DNA of 64,000 bases from positions 3,722,756-3,786,755 of the forward strand of contig OY288242.1 of assembly GCA_958450325.1 (NCBI GenBank), written 5' to 3'. Each line of letters opens with the position of its first letter. Positions within the stretch are counted from its first letter, which is position 1. The notes below the pieces were generated by a model that did not search any database, had not been told where the DNA came from, and was given only the letters and a program-made list of their open reading frames with translations. The DNA is from Agrostemma githago (lineage: Eukaryota > Streptophyta > Magnoliopsida > Caryophyllales > Caryophyllaceae). Positions 12,301-22,147 of this stretch are shown piece after piece. The position numbers were made by a program, and so were the translations under genes.

Positions 12301-15300
12301 ATAGGCCAGCCTCCAAAGCCCCAGGAGTAGTAGTTGTAGCAGTCTCAGCAAGGTCGAAGTCGGCGTCGGTGATTTTCATAGTGAAGCTAGCTTTTGGTGA
12401 GTGATCTTCATTAGTAAACTTGAGCTTTTTGCCTAAGGAGAGCAAGTAGTTCTTAGCCGAATCCCTGCAGTTGATTGAGTTATTCATGAGAATGATGAGA
12501 TCAGGGTCGGAGGATGATTTACGCTTGGGACGCAGCTTCTTCGTGGTACTAAAAAACAGAGGAGGAGGAATCATGTCATCCTTAGTCGGGGAGAGATAAC
12601 AGTTGTCAATCTGCTCGAAAGGCTTTTCAGTCGATCGATTGAGTAAGTCAGCTTCAAGGGGTCCAAATAAATCAGTTGAGAATCCGTTAAGTCTGTTGTC
12701 AACAGACTGCAACAGACTAATTGTTGCAGAGTTAGTAATGACATTCATCTCAGGTGAAGTGATGGGTTGAGCGATTACCATATCTAGGGTTGTAGCACCA
12801 GTATTTTCAGCAGCAGTAATAGGAAGAGAAAAATTCAGAGCATCCTCGAACCTTTGCTCAGACGAGGGGGAATCAGAAGAAATCGGGATCGGGGACTGGT
12901 AATTGTTGTGCTCTTCAGAACTGTAAAGCGAGTTCTCAGTGGACGAGTTGATACTGCTTTCCCCGTTGAGGCTATCATCTGAGTTATTGATGCTAAAGTT
13001 GGCTTCATTGCTTGTGTCCTCATGATCCAGATTGAAATTTGGATTGACAGCGTCAACCCGCCTGCTGGTTGTACTCCCGAGCAGGTATAGGTGGCTCATG
13101 GAAGGGAAACGCGAAATCGTTTGGGGGGGAAAAAAGTCTGACCATGGCCCCTAGCATCTTCAATTGCAAAAGCCACCTTGTAATTCCCCTCCAATCTATG
13201 GCTAACTGATTCGAAATACTTCGCACCCCGATCAAATGAGAAGCTCCATTCCATGTCACCGTTTTGAGGAGTGAAAAAAGGTTCTTCAGAGAGGCAGACT
13301 GGCTCAACAAATTTTTTTGCATAAGGAGTTTCAAAGGGCTCTCCCCTCCATTCACGACTCCCATTTTTGAAATTCCCTGTATTTGCTGAAAAATCGGGTT
13401 CATCAAATTCATATACCCTCCCTTGCTTGTTGGAGAAACTGGCGTTGAAGTGTGCGGTTTGAAGGGCGGGTCCCTTGAAAGGGATCGAGGTGACCAGGAA
13501 TTTCATGCCCGGCCTAACCTTACCCCCAGGGTAGAGATCCAGATTGAAGTCGATGTAGTTTTCGACAAAGAGATCTGCCGGCATAACTCTGGATGCAAAG
13601 TTTCCCACTCGGAATCTTGATGTGAGGCATTTTGAAGTAGTAGTAAAAGCCCTAAGATCGAGGTTGTACATTGTGTGTCGACCAACCCCCTCGAAAATAT
13701 CATATCCCTTCGCATCGAGCTTGCAGAAAGTGGCATCCAAATTAGCAGAAATACTAGAAATGAGTTCCTTGCAGTGACCGGATTTGTGACCAATACGGCC
13801 ACACCTCGTGCAGTACTTGTAAACCTCCTCGTATTTAAATTGTACCCAAAGGAGATATTCTTGATTGCAGCCTAAAAAGAAACCAGGCAGCAGAGGTTCA
13901 CCGAGTGCAATTGATGCTCGAATTCTAAGGTAATCATTCGGAGGAACTACATCGAAGGGTTCCACCTCGAAATCAGAGCTTAAAAGCTGCCCTATAGTGT
14001 TGGCAGTCGCCATATTGAGGTATTCAAAAGGAAGTCCGCAGACTCGGACCCAGAGTTTGATTGTGGGAAATAGGACAGTACATGGGACTGATTTAGATTT
14101 CCATTTTGTCAGGGCGATAATAGCCCCATTGATTGAAACAAAAGTACGTTGGAGAAGATCCGCACGGTCTTCATCATCCGCACAGTGGAAAATCACAAGG
14201 TCATTCATCTTATGAACTTTGATGGGTCCCCTGGTGACCCAATGATCCTCAATGACGTTGTTGATAGTAGCAGCACTGAAGGACCTATAGTCGGCCATGT
14301 AGCCCAACAAACAACGGTTCCAGAAGGCGAAGGAGTCGCCCAAGAAATCTGGATTCATGCTGATAATAGCACTAGTACGGGGGTAGCGCCAAGAGGTAAA
14401 GAAATCAACCTCAAAACCAATGTCGACTCCTTCTGGGATGTTACTGACACGGGGTATGCTAGGCCCCGCCTCAGAAAGTAAGTTAGGATTGAAACTAAAA
14501 GATGCAGGGGAATTGAGTTCATTATTGGATAAGACGCACTCTTTTGAGTGTGAATCTCACCCTTTTTTTTAATCAACATCAAACAAGAGTTCCATATATG
14601 TTGTGAGTAATAGGTCTTGGAGACGGTCTCTCATTAACTTTACTGAGAGACTAAGTACAAATGGAAGTAACAGTGGTAACAGACCTAATAGAAGTAGGTA
14701 CGACTAACATAAAAGAGTGTACAAATATAAAGAGGGTACACTTTTTATAAAAATAGGTACAATAAAAATAGGTACAAAACAAAGTTGTCATTTAAGGGTA
14801 CGAATAGAACATAGAGTGATACTGAAAAGTGGTCTCTCAATAAGTTATTGATAGACCGTCTCTTTCAAGATTTTGTGATAATATAATAACCAAAGTTCCA
14901 AAGCTCTTGGTTGAAAATAAAAAAGGCACTCCATCATTAACTAGAGACGATTCTTGGTATGAAGGAATATTTTTTGAGTGAATGACAATTACGACAAGGA
15001 GAAGAGATTTCAAAAGTGCAATTTATTATAGCTACGGTCTAGACTTTAGGATGCACTCATACGGACACAGATACAATGATTTGGAAGAGTGTTCGTGCTA
15101 CCTAGATTACTGTAACTATCATGCCTTCTCTCTTCTTTTATCTACAATTATTGTGCCCACAATTCAATGGTATATACCGGGGAAGACGTACTCCAGAATC
15201 TCATTCACACGTGTTGTGTTATTCATTGTGAGATGTATTTTAATCAAAGCAAACAAATGAACGAGACAGAGGGAGTATTTTTTGGACCACTTGAATTTGA

Positions 15301-16679
15301 TTTAAATATCTTGTCACCTCTTGTCAATTACAATAAGATGTGATTTTTAGACGCACGATTTATATAAAGTTGTTGTCTTACGTTTTCAAAGGGAGTAACG
15401 TAGTATTCTAAATTCTTTACTTCTTTTCGTCTCAAAGTCGATTAAATTGAATTTAAATAAAGCAAGTGTAAATTAAGATGAACTTTATAGGAAAACAAGT
15501 CGAAAAGAATAGACATAGATGAGAGTGGGTGTAATTAAAACAAGTTAGGGAGGGAGGGAGGGACCTGAAGGTGAATGGTATGGGAGTTGCAAGGACCAAT
15601 GAATGCGATTGGAGAGAGCAAGAATGTCTTCCCTGCTGGAACTGTGAGCCGAGGAATCTCATTTCTCAATCGAGCTCCGCATGCTTCTCTCCATGCTTTT
15701 CTAAATGCCTTCAAACCAAACCAAACAAAACAAATTAAAGCTCAAAATTTATACGGAGTACTTATATCCACCACATCAAATATCGTCAAAAACTACCAAA
15801 AAAAATTGAAAATAATGTCACCGATCCATTTTTATTTTATATTCACATTGATATTTGACATAATTTTTTTTATATTGAATATAAAATGATAAATTTAAAA
15901 ATATTGGGGTAGAATGGTAAGTGTGTAAATAAGAAATAATAATAAAAGTGTAAAATGTCGTAAATAGTAAGGGTAAGAATTTAGAGATAGTAATTTTTTA
16001 AAATAATTTTAAGATGATACTCCCTCCAGATTTAAATTATTGTCACATTTCAATATAATACTTTTCACAAATATTACCCAAATGGGGCAATAATTTAAAA
16101 CCAGAAGGAGGACTATAATACGGAGTCCTATATAAAAAGGAAAAACAAGAAAGTTACTCTCTCCATTCAAATCCAAGTGTCTCATTTGCTTTTACACATT
16201 TGCCGAGATGCGTTTACACTAGCGATATCTTTCATTTTACATTAGCAAAAATTATAAAAATTTGATATTCTTAATGTGTTCATAAAGACGAATCAAACAA
16301 AATCTCACATGACTATATTCTCACTTATAGATTGTCGAGGATATCGAAGATTCCTCTCAAGTGTGAATAGTGTCAAAAAGTGAAATGAGACACTTGGATT
16401 TGAATGGAGGGAGTAATTGTTACTCGTATAATAAAAAATAGATGAAGTATAAACTTGTAGTCCGACAATTCTACGATATGATCATTATTCAATGCAGAGT
16501 AGTCCGTACTTGTATGATTCATAAAATAGAATGATTTGAATGAAACTACGTACTTGAGAATCATCTCGATTTCCATCTCCAAAAGCTCCATAATCAAGCA
16601 CGTTGAAGTTTGATGGATCTCCTATGCATAAACCCAGGATATACGCAACTAGTGCTAACACCCAATAACAATCCTGCAT
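6323..16679 (-). CDS. Polygalacturonase (GH28, pectin-degrading), complete nine-exon gene carrying a LINE in intron 2
   Basis: This is a secreted GH28 enzyme that hydrolyses homogalacturonan in the cell wall. Exons in coding order are 16679-16554, 15708-15565, 7900-7718, 7613-7578, 7473-7266, 7181-7100, 6960-6852, 6753-6640 and 6559-6323. All junctions are GT-AG, and they join in frame to 412 residues, a normal family length. A signal peptide covers about residues 1-20, followed by the N-terminal FNVLDYGAFGDG. All four family motifs are present: SPNTDGI (NTD at 211-213), GDDC (233-236), CGPGHGIS (GHG at 256-258) and RIK (291-293). Intron 2 is 7.66 kb and contains a LINE, a Stowaway-like MITE and another MITE; intron 1 holds two more MITEs. 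Exon 3 ends in a TH-repeat microsatellite. I see no disabling mutation; whether the gene is expressed cannot be told. Confidence 0.92.
7943..8033. mobile_element. Stowaway-like MITE in polygalacturonase intron 2
   Basis: A 91-bp element flanked by TA. Its left end CTACCTCTATCCC is an imperfect inverted match of its right end GGACGGAGAAAG. The core resembles the element at 33510-33600. It is non-coding and belongs to the Tc1/mariner-associated Stowaway type by ends and TA target site. Confidence 0.75.
8125..12281 (-). pseudogene. LINE ORF2: endonuclease, reverse transcriptase, zf-RVT and RNase H, frameshifted
   Basis: It encodes the target-primed reverse transcription protein. Order on the minus strand: APE-type endonuclease from 12281 (start SWNCRGL, LCETK, IGDFN, SDH motifs), reverse transcriptase (NFRPISL, FIPGRS, DMSKAFD, RQGDPLSPY, FADD), zf-RVT region near 8,900-9,100, and an RNase H domain at about 8490-8125 (ESDASW, TDCL, NKRAH). 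Reading passes 12281-10350 in one frame, 10340-10236 in another, 10229-8574 back in the first, then the RNase H in a third. A stop at 8574-8576 interrupts the main frame (TGA where CGA fits), and the frame-shifted stretch meets another at 10242. The shift near 10330 removes residues expected before LRQGDP; those near 10233 and 8450 fit loss of one base in C and G runs. Confidence 0.93.
12278..14358 (-). pseudogene. LINE ORF1: DUF4283-like, CCHC zinc-knuckle nucleic-acid binding protein, one frameshift
   Basis: The first part (14358-13096, 420 residues) has a DUF4283-like domain (about residues 15-170) and a CTRCGRIGHKSGHC knuckle (C-x2-C-x4-H-x4-C). The second part (13099-12278, 273 residues) is Ser/Asn-rich and unstructured with a basic patch. 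The parts overlap as ATGA, but the frame change also fits loss of a single C in the C7 run near 13124-13130, so they are probably one ORF of about 693 residues. It ends in an ATGA overlap with the ORF2 start. The frame stays open upstream of 14358 without an ATG, so the true N-terminus may be longer. Confidence 0.85.
14615..14870. mobile_element. MITE with AGACGGTCTCTCA-type inverted ends, intron 2
   Basis: The left end TCTTGGAGACGGTCTCTCA is inverted at the right end (GACCGTCTCTTTCAAGA), and the similarity continues inward for about 35 bases on each side. The core is AT-rich with GGTACAAATA-type words and no coding. A fragment with similar ends lies near 61,985-62,030. Superfamily not assigned. 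Confidence 0.65.
14871..15564. other. Remainder of polygalacturonase intron 2, no other feature
   Basis: AT-rich intronic sequence between the MITE and exon 2. Short reading frames here have no recognisable similarity or splice logic, and I see nothing functional. Confidence 0.6.
16020..16113. mobile_element. Stowaway-like MITE in polygalacturonase intron 1
   Basis: A 94-bp element with TA on both sides. The left end CTCCCTCCAGATTTAAATTA is inverted in the right end TAATTTAAAACCAGAAGGAG. Non-coding. Confidence 0.7.
16157..16413. mobile_element. Stowaway-like MITE, 257 bp, in polygalacturonase intron 1
   Basis: Flanked by TA. The inverted ends CTCTCTCCATTCAAATCC and GGATTTGAATGGAGGGAG match nearly perfectly. 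It belongs to the same family as the element at 40376-40633, sharing ends and the internal GCCGAGA/TCTCGGC region. Confidence 0.82.
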
Positions 16680-17192
16680 AGGAGTATTATTTGTGTGAAA
16701 TACTCCGTATTTAAATCATAGAAAAACAAATGATTGAGATAAAAAGAGTATTTACTAGTACATAATTACAAGGGAAATGATAAACTATATGGAGAATAAA
16801 ATACTTTTAATTTTGATTTTAATATATAAATAAAATATTAATTTGTTTTTATCTAATAATGTTTGGAGTATTATTATTTGTTACTCCGTATCTTCTAACT
16901 TGCTAATAAAATTTCTATTGATCTGAATTTATAAGAAAATGTATTTTGATTCGTGACCGTTGGTTTTGTGATAAATTAAACAAACTTTTAATCAAATAAT
17001 CAGATAAAAATTATACGAGTAAAATATTATTATAGGCTCCGTAAATAAAAAATATGTTGATTAAAATTTAAAATATTAAAATGTATATTAAAAGATACCC
17101 GTATTACTCGATTATCATTAAATAAGATTAAATATGTGAAAAATTAATAGATTACCAATCACGGATTATATAATCACTAAATATAAAATTTT
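16680..17192. other. AT-rich region upstream of the polygalacturonase start
   Basis: Promoter territory of the minus-strand gene. Very AT-rich, with TACTCCGTAT-type words; no clear TATA box could be singled out from the AT background, and no ORF is convincing. Confidence 0.45.
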
Positions 17193-18571
17193 AAGGTTTT
17201 TCTGCATTGTATCCTCATGTTTTTTTTTTTCGTTTTCTATCATGTATCTCTTCTATTTTCTAAACCCCTACTTGTACCTCTATAGTTTATTATTTTCATT
17301 AAACGTGACCTAATCACAAATTTTTCTACTAAAAAAAATCCTAATTAATCTCCATCAATGTCTTCTATATTATCTCCAATTCTAATTTTCAAGCATAATT
17401 TCTGATTTTTTCTTTATTTTATCATAATTTTTTCACAATGTCTTTAAAATTCATGATCTTACAATATCAATGTTTTGTTTGTTAATGTAATTGAATTAAT
17501 TTCGTTAGAAATTAGTAAAAATATCATTATTTTAAGCAAAAGAATAAGCTAAGGAGAAAATGGCGAAAAATCAACAAGGTAAAAAAGAATAAGAAGTTTA
17601 TGTATAAAAGGGAGAAAATTAGGGACACTTTGGTTTGAGGTATTTAGGAAAGAGAAAGGGAATCAAAGTTCATGATTCCCTTTGTTTGTGTTTGTTTAGC
17701 CAATTCAATCCATCCCTTTCCCCCAAACTCCTCTAACTTCTTACCCCCACCTCCCAAGGTAATGAGATTCTCTTTCTCCACTCCCCACCTAGTCATCACC
17801 ATCACCATCACCATCACCAACAACCGCCACCATCACCACCACCACCACCACCAAAGTCCACCCACCACCATCAAGGCCCACTTACCATCATTACGAACAC
17901 CATCACACTTTCGAGTCAGGTCAAATATGAGTCGAAGTTGGGTCAAAATAATTTTTTATGCCTTAATTTATCAATTAAAAAGAAAACATATTTTTTAAAA
18001 TTTATCGTATTGTAGTAATTATTACTCCGTATATTTACCGTATTTACAATTAAAAAAGTGTAAAAATAATACTTCTTATATTACAGGTATTTTATTATTA
18101 AAAGATACTACAAAATTTATTTTTTATTATTTTTATAATTTTATATTTTACATAAGGATAAATAATGTGATGACCCACCGCTAATGTTGAGTTTGAGTGA
18201 AGGTTGAGTGAAATTCATTCTTTCATTGAAACCAAACAACAACCTAAATTTGGGGTAATCCCATTTCTTTCCGTCTGTTTTCCTTTGTTGATTTCATTCC
18301 CTTTCCCTTTGATGAACCAAACGTCTCCTTAATGAAATAGGAGGGAAAAGTTGGGAAAGTGGAGGTAAAACAACTAGGTTGTCAAAACTAGCTATGTCAT
18401 AACTTAGACATTGTCTTGTCATCTAATTAACGGAACATTAAACGAATAATTCTGATTAAGTCACGTTTCATGAAGTTAATCAATTACAAGGGTATTAGTG
18501 AGGTTTAGAAAATAGGAGAGGTACATGATCGAAAACAAAAAAAACAGCAGGATATAACGTAGAAAAATCCC
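17193..18571. mobile_element. Non-autonomous DNA transposon with about 130-bp terminal inverted repeats
   Basis: The block 17193-17315 reappears inverted at about 18450-18571. Shared anchors are TTTTTCTGCATTGTATCC on the left against GGATATAACGTAGAAAAA on the right, then CATGTATCTCTTC/TATTTTCTAAAC and AAACGTGACCTAATCA in inverted form. There is no transposase. A second transposon (17623-18328) is nested inside. Superfamily not assigned; long TIRs would fit a MULE. Confidence 0.65.
17623..18328. mobile_element. PIF/Harbinger (Tourist)-like element, 706 bp, nested in the preceding element
   Basis: Flanked by TTA on both sides (17620-17622 and 18329-18331). The ends GGGACACTTTGGTTTGA and, inverted, GGAGACGTTTGGTTCAT agree, as do subterminal GAAAGGGAAT motifs. 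The interior has a CAC/CAT microsatellite at about 17796-17860, which produces a spurious His-rich reading frame. Confidence 0.72.
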
Positions 18572-20115
18572 TATTAAATATAACATGCATTATTACGCGA
18601 GATCTATACTAGTGTAGATGAAGTCATTATTTAGGAGAAAGATTAATGTCATAATTTTCTTGGCCTATCCAACAATAAGACATGATGTCAAAGTTTAAAA
18701 GCTCGGACTAACCAACTCTGAACCACCAGGCCACTTAATCTACTCTTCTATAGAGTATACTAATACTACTACGTATTATTAAAAAAGCTTACGCATATAT
18801 AATTAATTTAATTTATAGCATCATTTAAAATTTAACCAAACTCATATAAAAAATCATGTTGGAAAAGAGAAGTTACACGACATAATGTAAATGAGATAAT
18901 CAGACGTCTCAACAAAAGTGGAGGCCCTCGCCCTTAGCTACAATAAAAAATTCTCGTTGGAAAGGAAAAATGAGATATACACTTCAAATAAACTATGAAG
19001 ACTTTACTATATATATGGGTATGTCATAGAAAAACTTATTACGGAGTATTACAATATGACGTAGACTTCAAAGGGGATTGATCTCACCATTTAATTTAAT
19101 TTAATTTGGAGAAGTATTACTCCGTATATCTTATCACACAAAGAAAAATAAGTACCGTCTTAAAAATCTCAATTATGGTATATATAGAGTCTAATAGAGT
19201 AGCACTTTGAGTCTTCGACACTTCACCCTGATTACGCATTTAATATTTATAGAATGGTTGTGCCTTGTGAAGTTAGAAAAACTTTTGGAACAAGTACGGA
19301 GTATGAAACAACTTGGCAAATCTACTCTTAAACATTTATTTTTCAACAGTTTTGATATGTCTATATCTAATACGAGTACTCCGTATCTATTAAGTTTGAG
19401 CTCTATTGTTACTTTGACGAACAAAATTCACCCAAAAACACCAATAAGAAGATTATACAACCACTTGTACAAAACTCTATTTATAACTGTTTTTATGATT
19501 TTGAGCTTTATCACAAAGGTTTCGAGTTTTATTGTAAACTTTCTGGACTTTAGTATAAAATTGTCAAGTTAAATCATATAAATGTTTAATTAAGCTCAAA
19601 AACTTACAACTCAGCTCAAAATCTTATATATATAAGCTCGGTAAATATATACAAAAGCTCAACAACTTTGCCCTGGTTGTATAATGTTATTGTATTATTC
19701 AACCAGGTGTATAATACTATTTTCCCAAAAACACTTATTCCAGAGTTGCGAACTTGCGATAGATAACTATCTCAACCAGAAGATACATGCTTGATGTAAT
19801 ATATACGGAGTATATTTATATTTTATTACGCATCTTACTCGATTGTTCATTGGACTTGGAGAAGGGTTAGTGTAACCTCCTACAATAATGTGTAGAAATT
19901 CTACTTGTGAGATTTTTCGAGGTTATCAGGATTTGAGCTTGCGACTTTTACTTACTCGAACTAGTTATGAATTTCTGATACCCTAATAGATGAATCATCT
20001 CTATAAAAAACTACAGTGATGGTCGATAATATTTATACTCCGTATCATATTAGATTTTGATTTGAAGCATTTATTTATTTTTTTAGCTAATGGTGACAAA
20101 CAAACTACATACAAC
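18572..20115. other. AT-rich spacer without recognisable gene
   Basis: Contains many TACTCCGTAT-like words and short ORFs (for example near 19,207-19,570) with no recognisable domain and AT-driven composition. I see no RNA gene. Confidence 0.5.
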
Positions 20116-20715
20116 TGTAAGAATTATGGGTCTACACAATATATGTGGACAACATTATTTGGACCTATTGTATTTATTAGCTATCATTAAAGTTGAGCCC
20201 AAATACGTGATCAGTTATAATACAAATACTACGGACTTATTTACATCTTATAAAGTATGAGTCAGATACTATAATAGTGTAGAAACCCATTAGGGCTTTA
20301 TGGGATATATGATGAGCTTATCCACTAAAGGCGACTGATATAGGTCATCAGGGTTTAACCACCCCTCCCTATATATATGGGTTTCTCCATACCGATGGGA
20401 TATATGAAAGATTAGGTCTAAAGTGTGCTGTCAGGGAGTATAACCCTGACTATATATATAGGGAGAGGTGGTTAAACCCTGATGACCTATATCAGTTGCC
20501 TTTAGTGGATAAGCCCATCATATATCCCATAAAGCTCTAATGGGTTTCTACACTATTATAGTATCTGACCCATACTTTATAAAACGTAAATAAGCCCGTA
20601 GTATTTATATTATAACGGATCACGTATTTGGGCTCAACTTTAATGATAGCTAATAAATACAATAGGTCCAAATAATGTTGTCCACATATATTGTATTAGA
20701 CCCATAATTCTTACA
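20116..20715 (-). repeat. Ty1-copia-like 3' LTR, 600 bp, almost wholly palindromic
   Basis: On the minus strand it begins TGTAAGAATTATGGG directly after a copia-type polypurine tract and ends CCCATAATTCTTACA. The left arm (about 20116-20385) is inverted at about 20445-20715 with only scattered mismatches, leaving a short central loop of about 60 bases. LTRs normally have only short inverted ends, so the extent is unusual. Two head-to-head partial LTRs are the alternative. Confidence 0.72.
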
Positions 20716-20730
20716 ATCTCCCACTTGGGT
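20716..20730 (-). other. Polypurine tract of the copia-like element
   Basis: The minus strand reads CCCAAGTGGGAGAT just before the LTR start TGTAAG. AAGTGGGAGAT|TG is the customary PPT-LTR junction of plant Ty1-copia elements. Further GTGGGAG motifs lie upstream on that strand at about 21113, 21180 and 21822. Confidence 0.75.
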
Positions 20731-21068
20731 CATATACTGGTATATGTAGGACACTGAAAATTGTATTCATTATAACCGTATGAGCTCAATAGTGCTATCA
20801 AACATTCTAACCGTCTTATGCAATTCGGTCCATCAATCATATGTACATAGAACCAAAGCGGCCTTTGCCACAGTTTGTCGTAACAGGACCCATCAATGAT
20901 CACATATGCAAACATGGCTAACGACATGAATCTAGTATAGGAGTGTAGCATGGAAACAACAACCGAATGTGATCCAAATATGCATATTTCCAACTGGTCC
21001 ACCTTAAGCCTTAGTGAGATCAACCAAATAAGACAGAGTGAAACTGAAAAATGAAAACCTTATTTCTG

Positions 21069-21202
21069 CAGAACTGAGTAACCGTATATCATAATGTGTC
21101 TAATGTGACAAACTCCCACTTAACCTGAATATCCTCAGAACTGAGTAACCGTATATCATAATGTGTCTAATGTGACAAACTCCCACTTAACCTGAATATC
21201 TT
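21069..21202. repeat. 67-bp tandem duplication in the copia remnant
   Basis: Two nearly identical 67-base units (21069-21135 and 21136-21202) each contain a GTGGGAG polypurine-like motif on the minus strand. The unit boundaries are marked by CAGAACTGAGTAACCG. Confidence 0.85.
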
Positions 21203-22063
21203 CAGAACCGAAACACCCATTTGAGCAACATGCTCAAGAAAGTCCGTGAGTGATAATTCCTTAATAAGCGGATCCGCAAAAATTGAGTTTGTACATACAA
21301 GCATATCTTAGACGCCTTTCACTCTGAATCGTTTCTATAACAACACATCACTTGTATTATTACTTGAAACTATAATAACCGTCAAGTGGTCACAAATAAC
21401 TTAAATGGTCTTTCAACACCGAACTTAGCTTGCAGCCTTGTGACAAATAAGCATTACAAAATAGGAGTCGAAATACCGAATGTTCTCAACCTGAACCGAT
21501 CTCCCATATGATAACATTGTTTTGCTCCAAATATAAATGACAAACAATATTTGGCTGCCCTTAGTGGATCTCAATATCCTACTGATTTCCCTTAATATCT
21601 GTCAATTAAACTATATAATGTACACAATATCAAAACATGTACAAGATAAGTTTAATTATACCTTATTACTTAAACACATGAAATATATCTTGAAGTACAT
21701 GGATTTAAGTATGTGATACTGTGTATTATGAATATGAATATTTCCTTAAGGACATTAATAAGACTGCATTAGTCCTATTTACTGAAAGGGTATAAAACTT
21801 GATATATTTTCATACTCCCACTGAATCTTGAGTATCTACAATCATGTACCACATTCATAAAAAACCAAATAAGATGATATCATGGTAGATTGATGTATTC
21901 TTTGACGGAAAACCTTATTTGAGTTTTCATTGAATGATTATTAACCTTAATTTGCAGAAACTTTACCTTGAATCTAACGAGTCAAGATTTCCAGTATCTA
22001 CAACAATGGGTCTATCAATGTCACCATTGACAAACCTGTCTTTACTATTAATCCAATGTAACT

Positions 22064-22066
<3 letters not shown>

Positions 22067-22144
<78 letters not shown>
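22067..22144. repeat. (TA)n microsatellite, left flank of the 4.1-kb transposon
   Basis: About 39 uninterrupted TA units immediately next to the left inverted end of the following element; a second (TA)n occupies the opposite flank. Confidence 0.97.

Positions 22145-22147
<3 letters not shown>

Larger units (their letters stand above)
8091..14571 (-). mobile_element. L1-type LINE (non-LTR retrotransposon), about 6.5 kb, inserted in polygalacturonase intron 2
   Basis: Read on the minus strand, it carries ORF1 (zinc-knuckle protein), ORF2 (endonuclease, reverse transcriptase, zf-RVT, RNase H), a very short 3' UTR and an A13 tail (8091-8103 as T on the plus strand). The 5' boundary near 14571 is approximate; the first bases include an A-run and there is no obvious long 5' UTR, so some 5' loss is possible. 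No target-site duplication was found by eye. The element has the same orientation as the host gene and is decayed by three frameshifts in ORF2, one in ORF1, and two in-frame stops. Confidence 0.93.
20716..22066 (-). mobile_element. Copia-like internal remnant, 3' non-coding part
   Basis: Adjoins the PPT and LTR. No gag, integrase or reverse transcriptase is recognisable; the minus-strand frame at 21023-20730 has no known domain. The remnant appears to resume at 26302 after the (TA)n-flanked transposon. No 5' LTR was found. Confidence 0.5.

Noticed and set aside
13096..13099. A second ATGA overlap that would split LINE ORF1 into two translationally coupled genes
   Set aside because: The two frames are joined by one missing base in the C7 run 25-30 bases upstream, which is the simpler reading; the overlap is then a coincidence.
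8091..14600. Target-site duplication for the LINE
   Set aside because: Sequences next to the poly(A) and around the 5' end were compared by eye and no convincing match was found; the 5' boundary is uncertain.
17672..17998. His-rich frame near 17.8 kb
   Set aside because: Created by a CAC/CAT microsatellite inside a MITE-like transposon; no start context or partner exons.
20730..21023. 97-codon minus-strand frame next to the copia LTR
   Set aside because: Lies in the non-coding 3' part of the element, no known domain.
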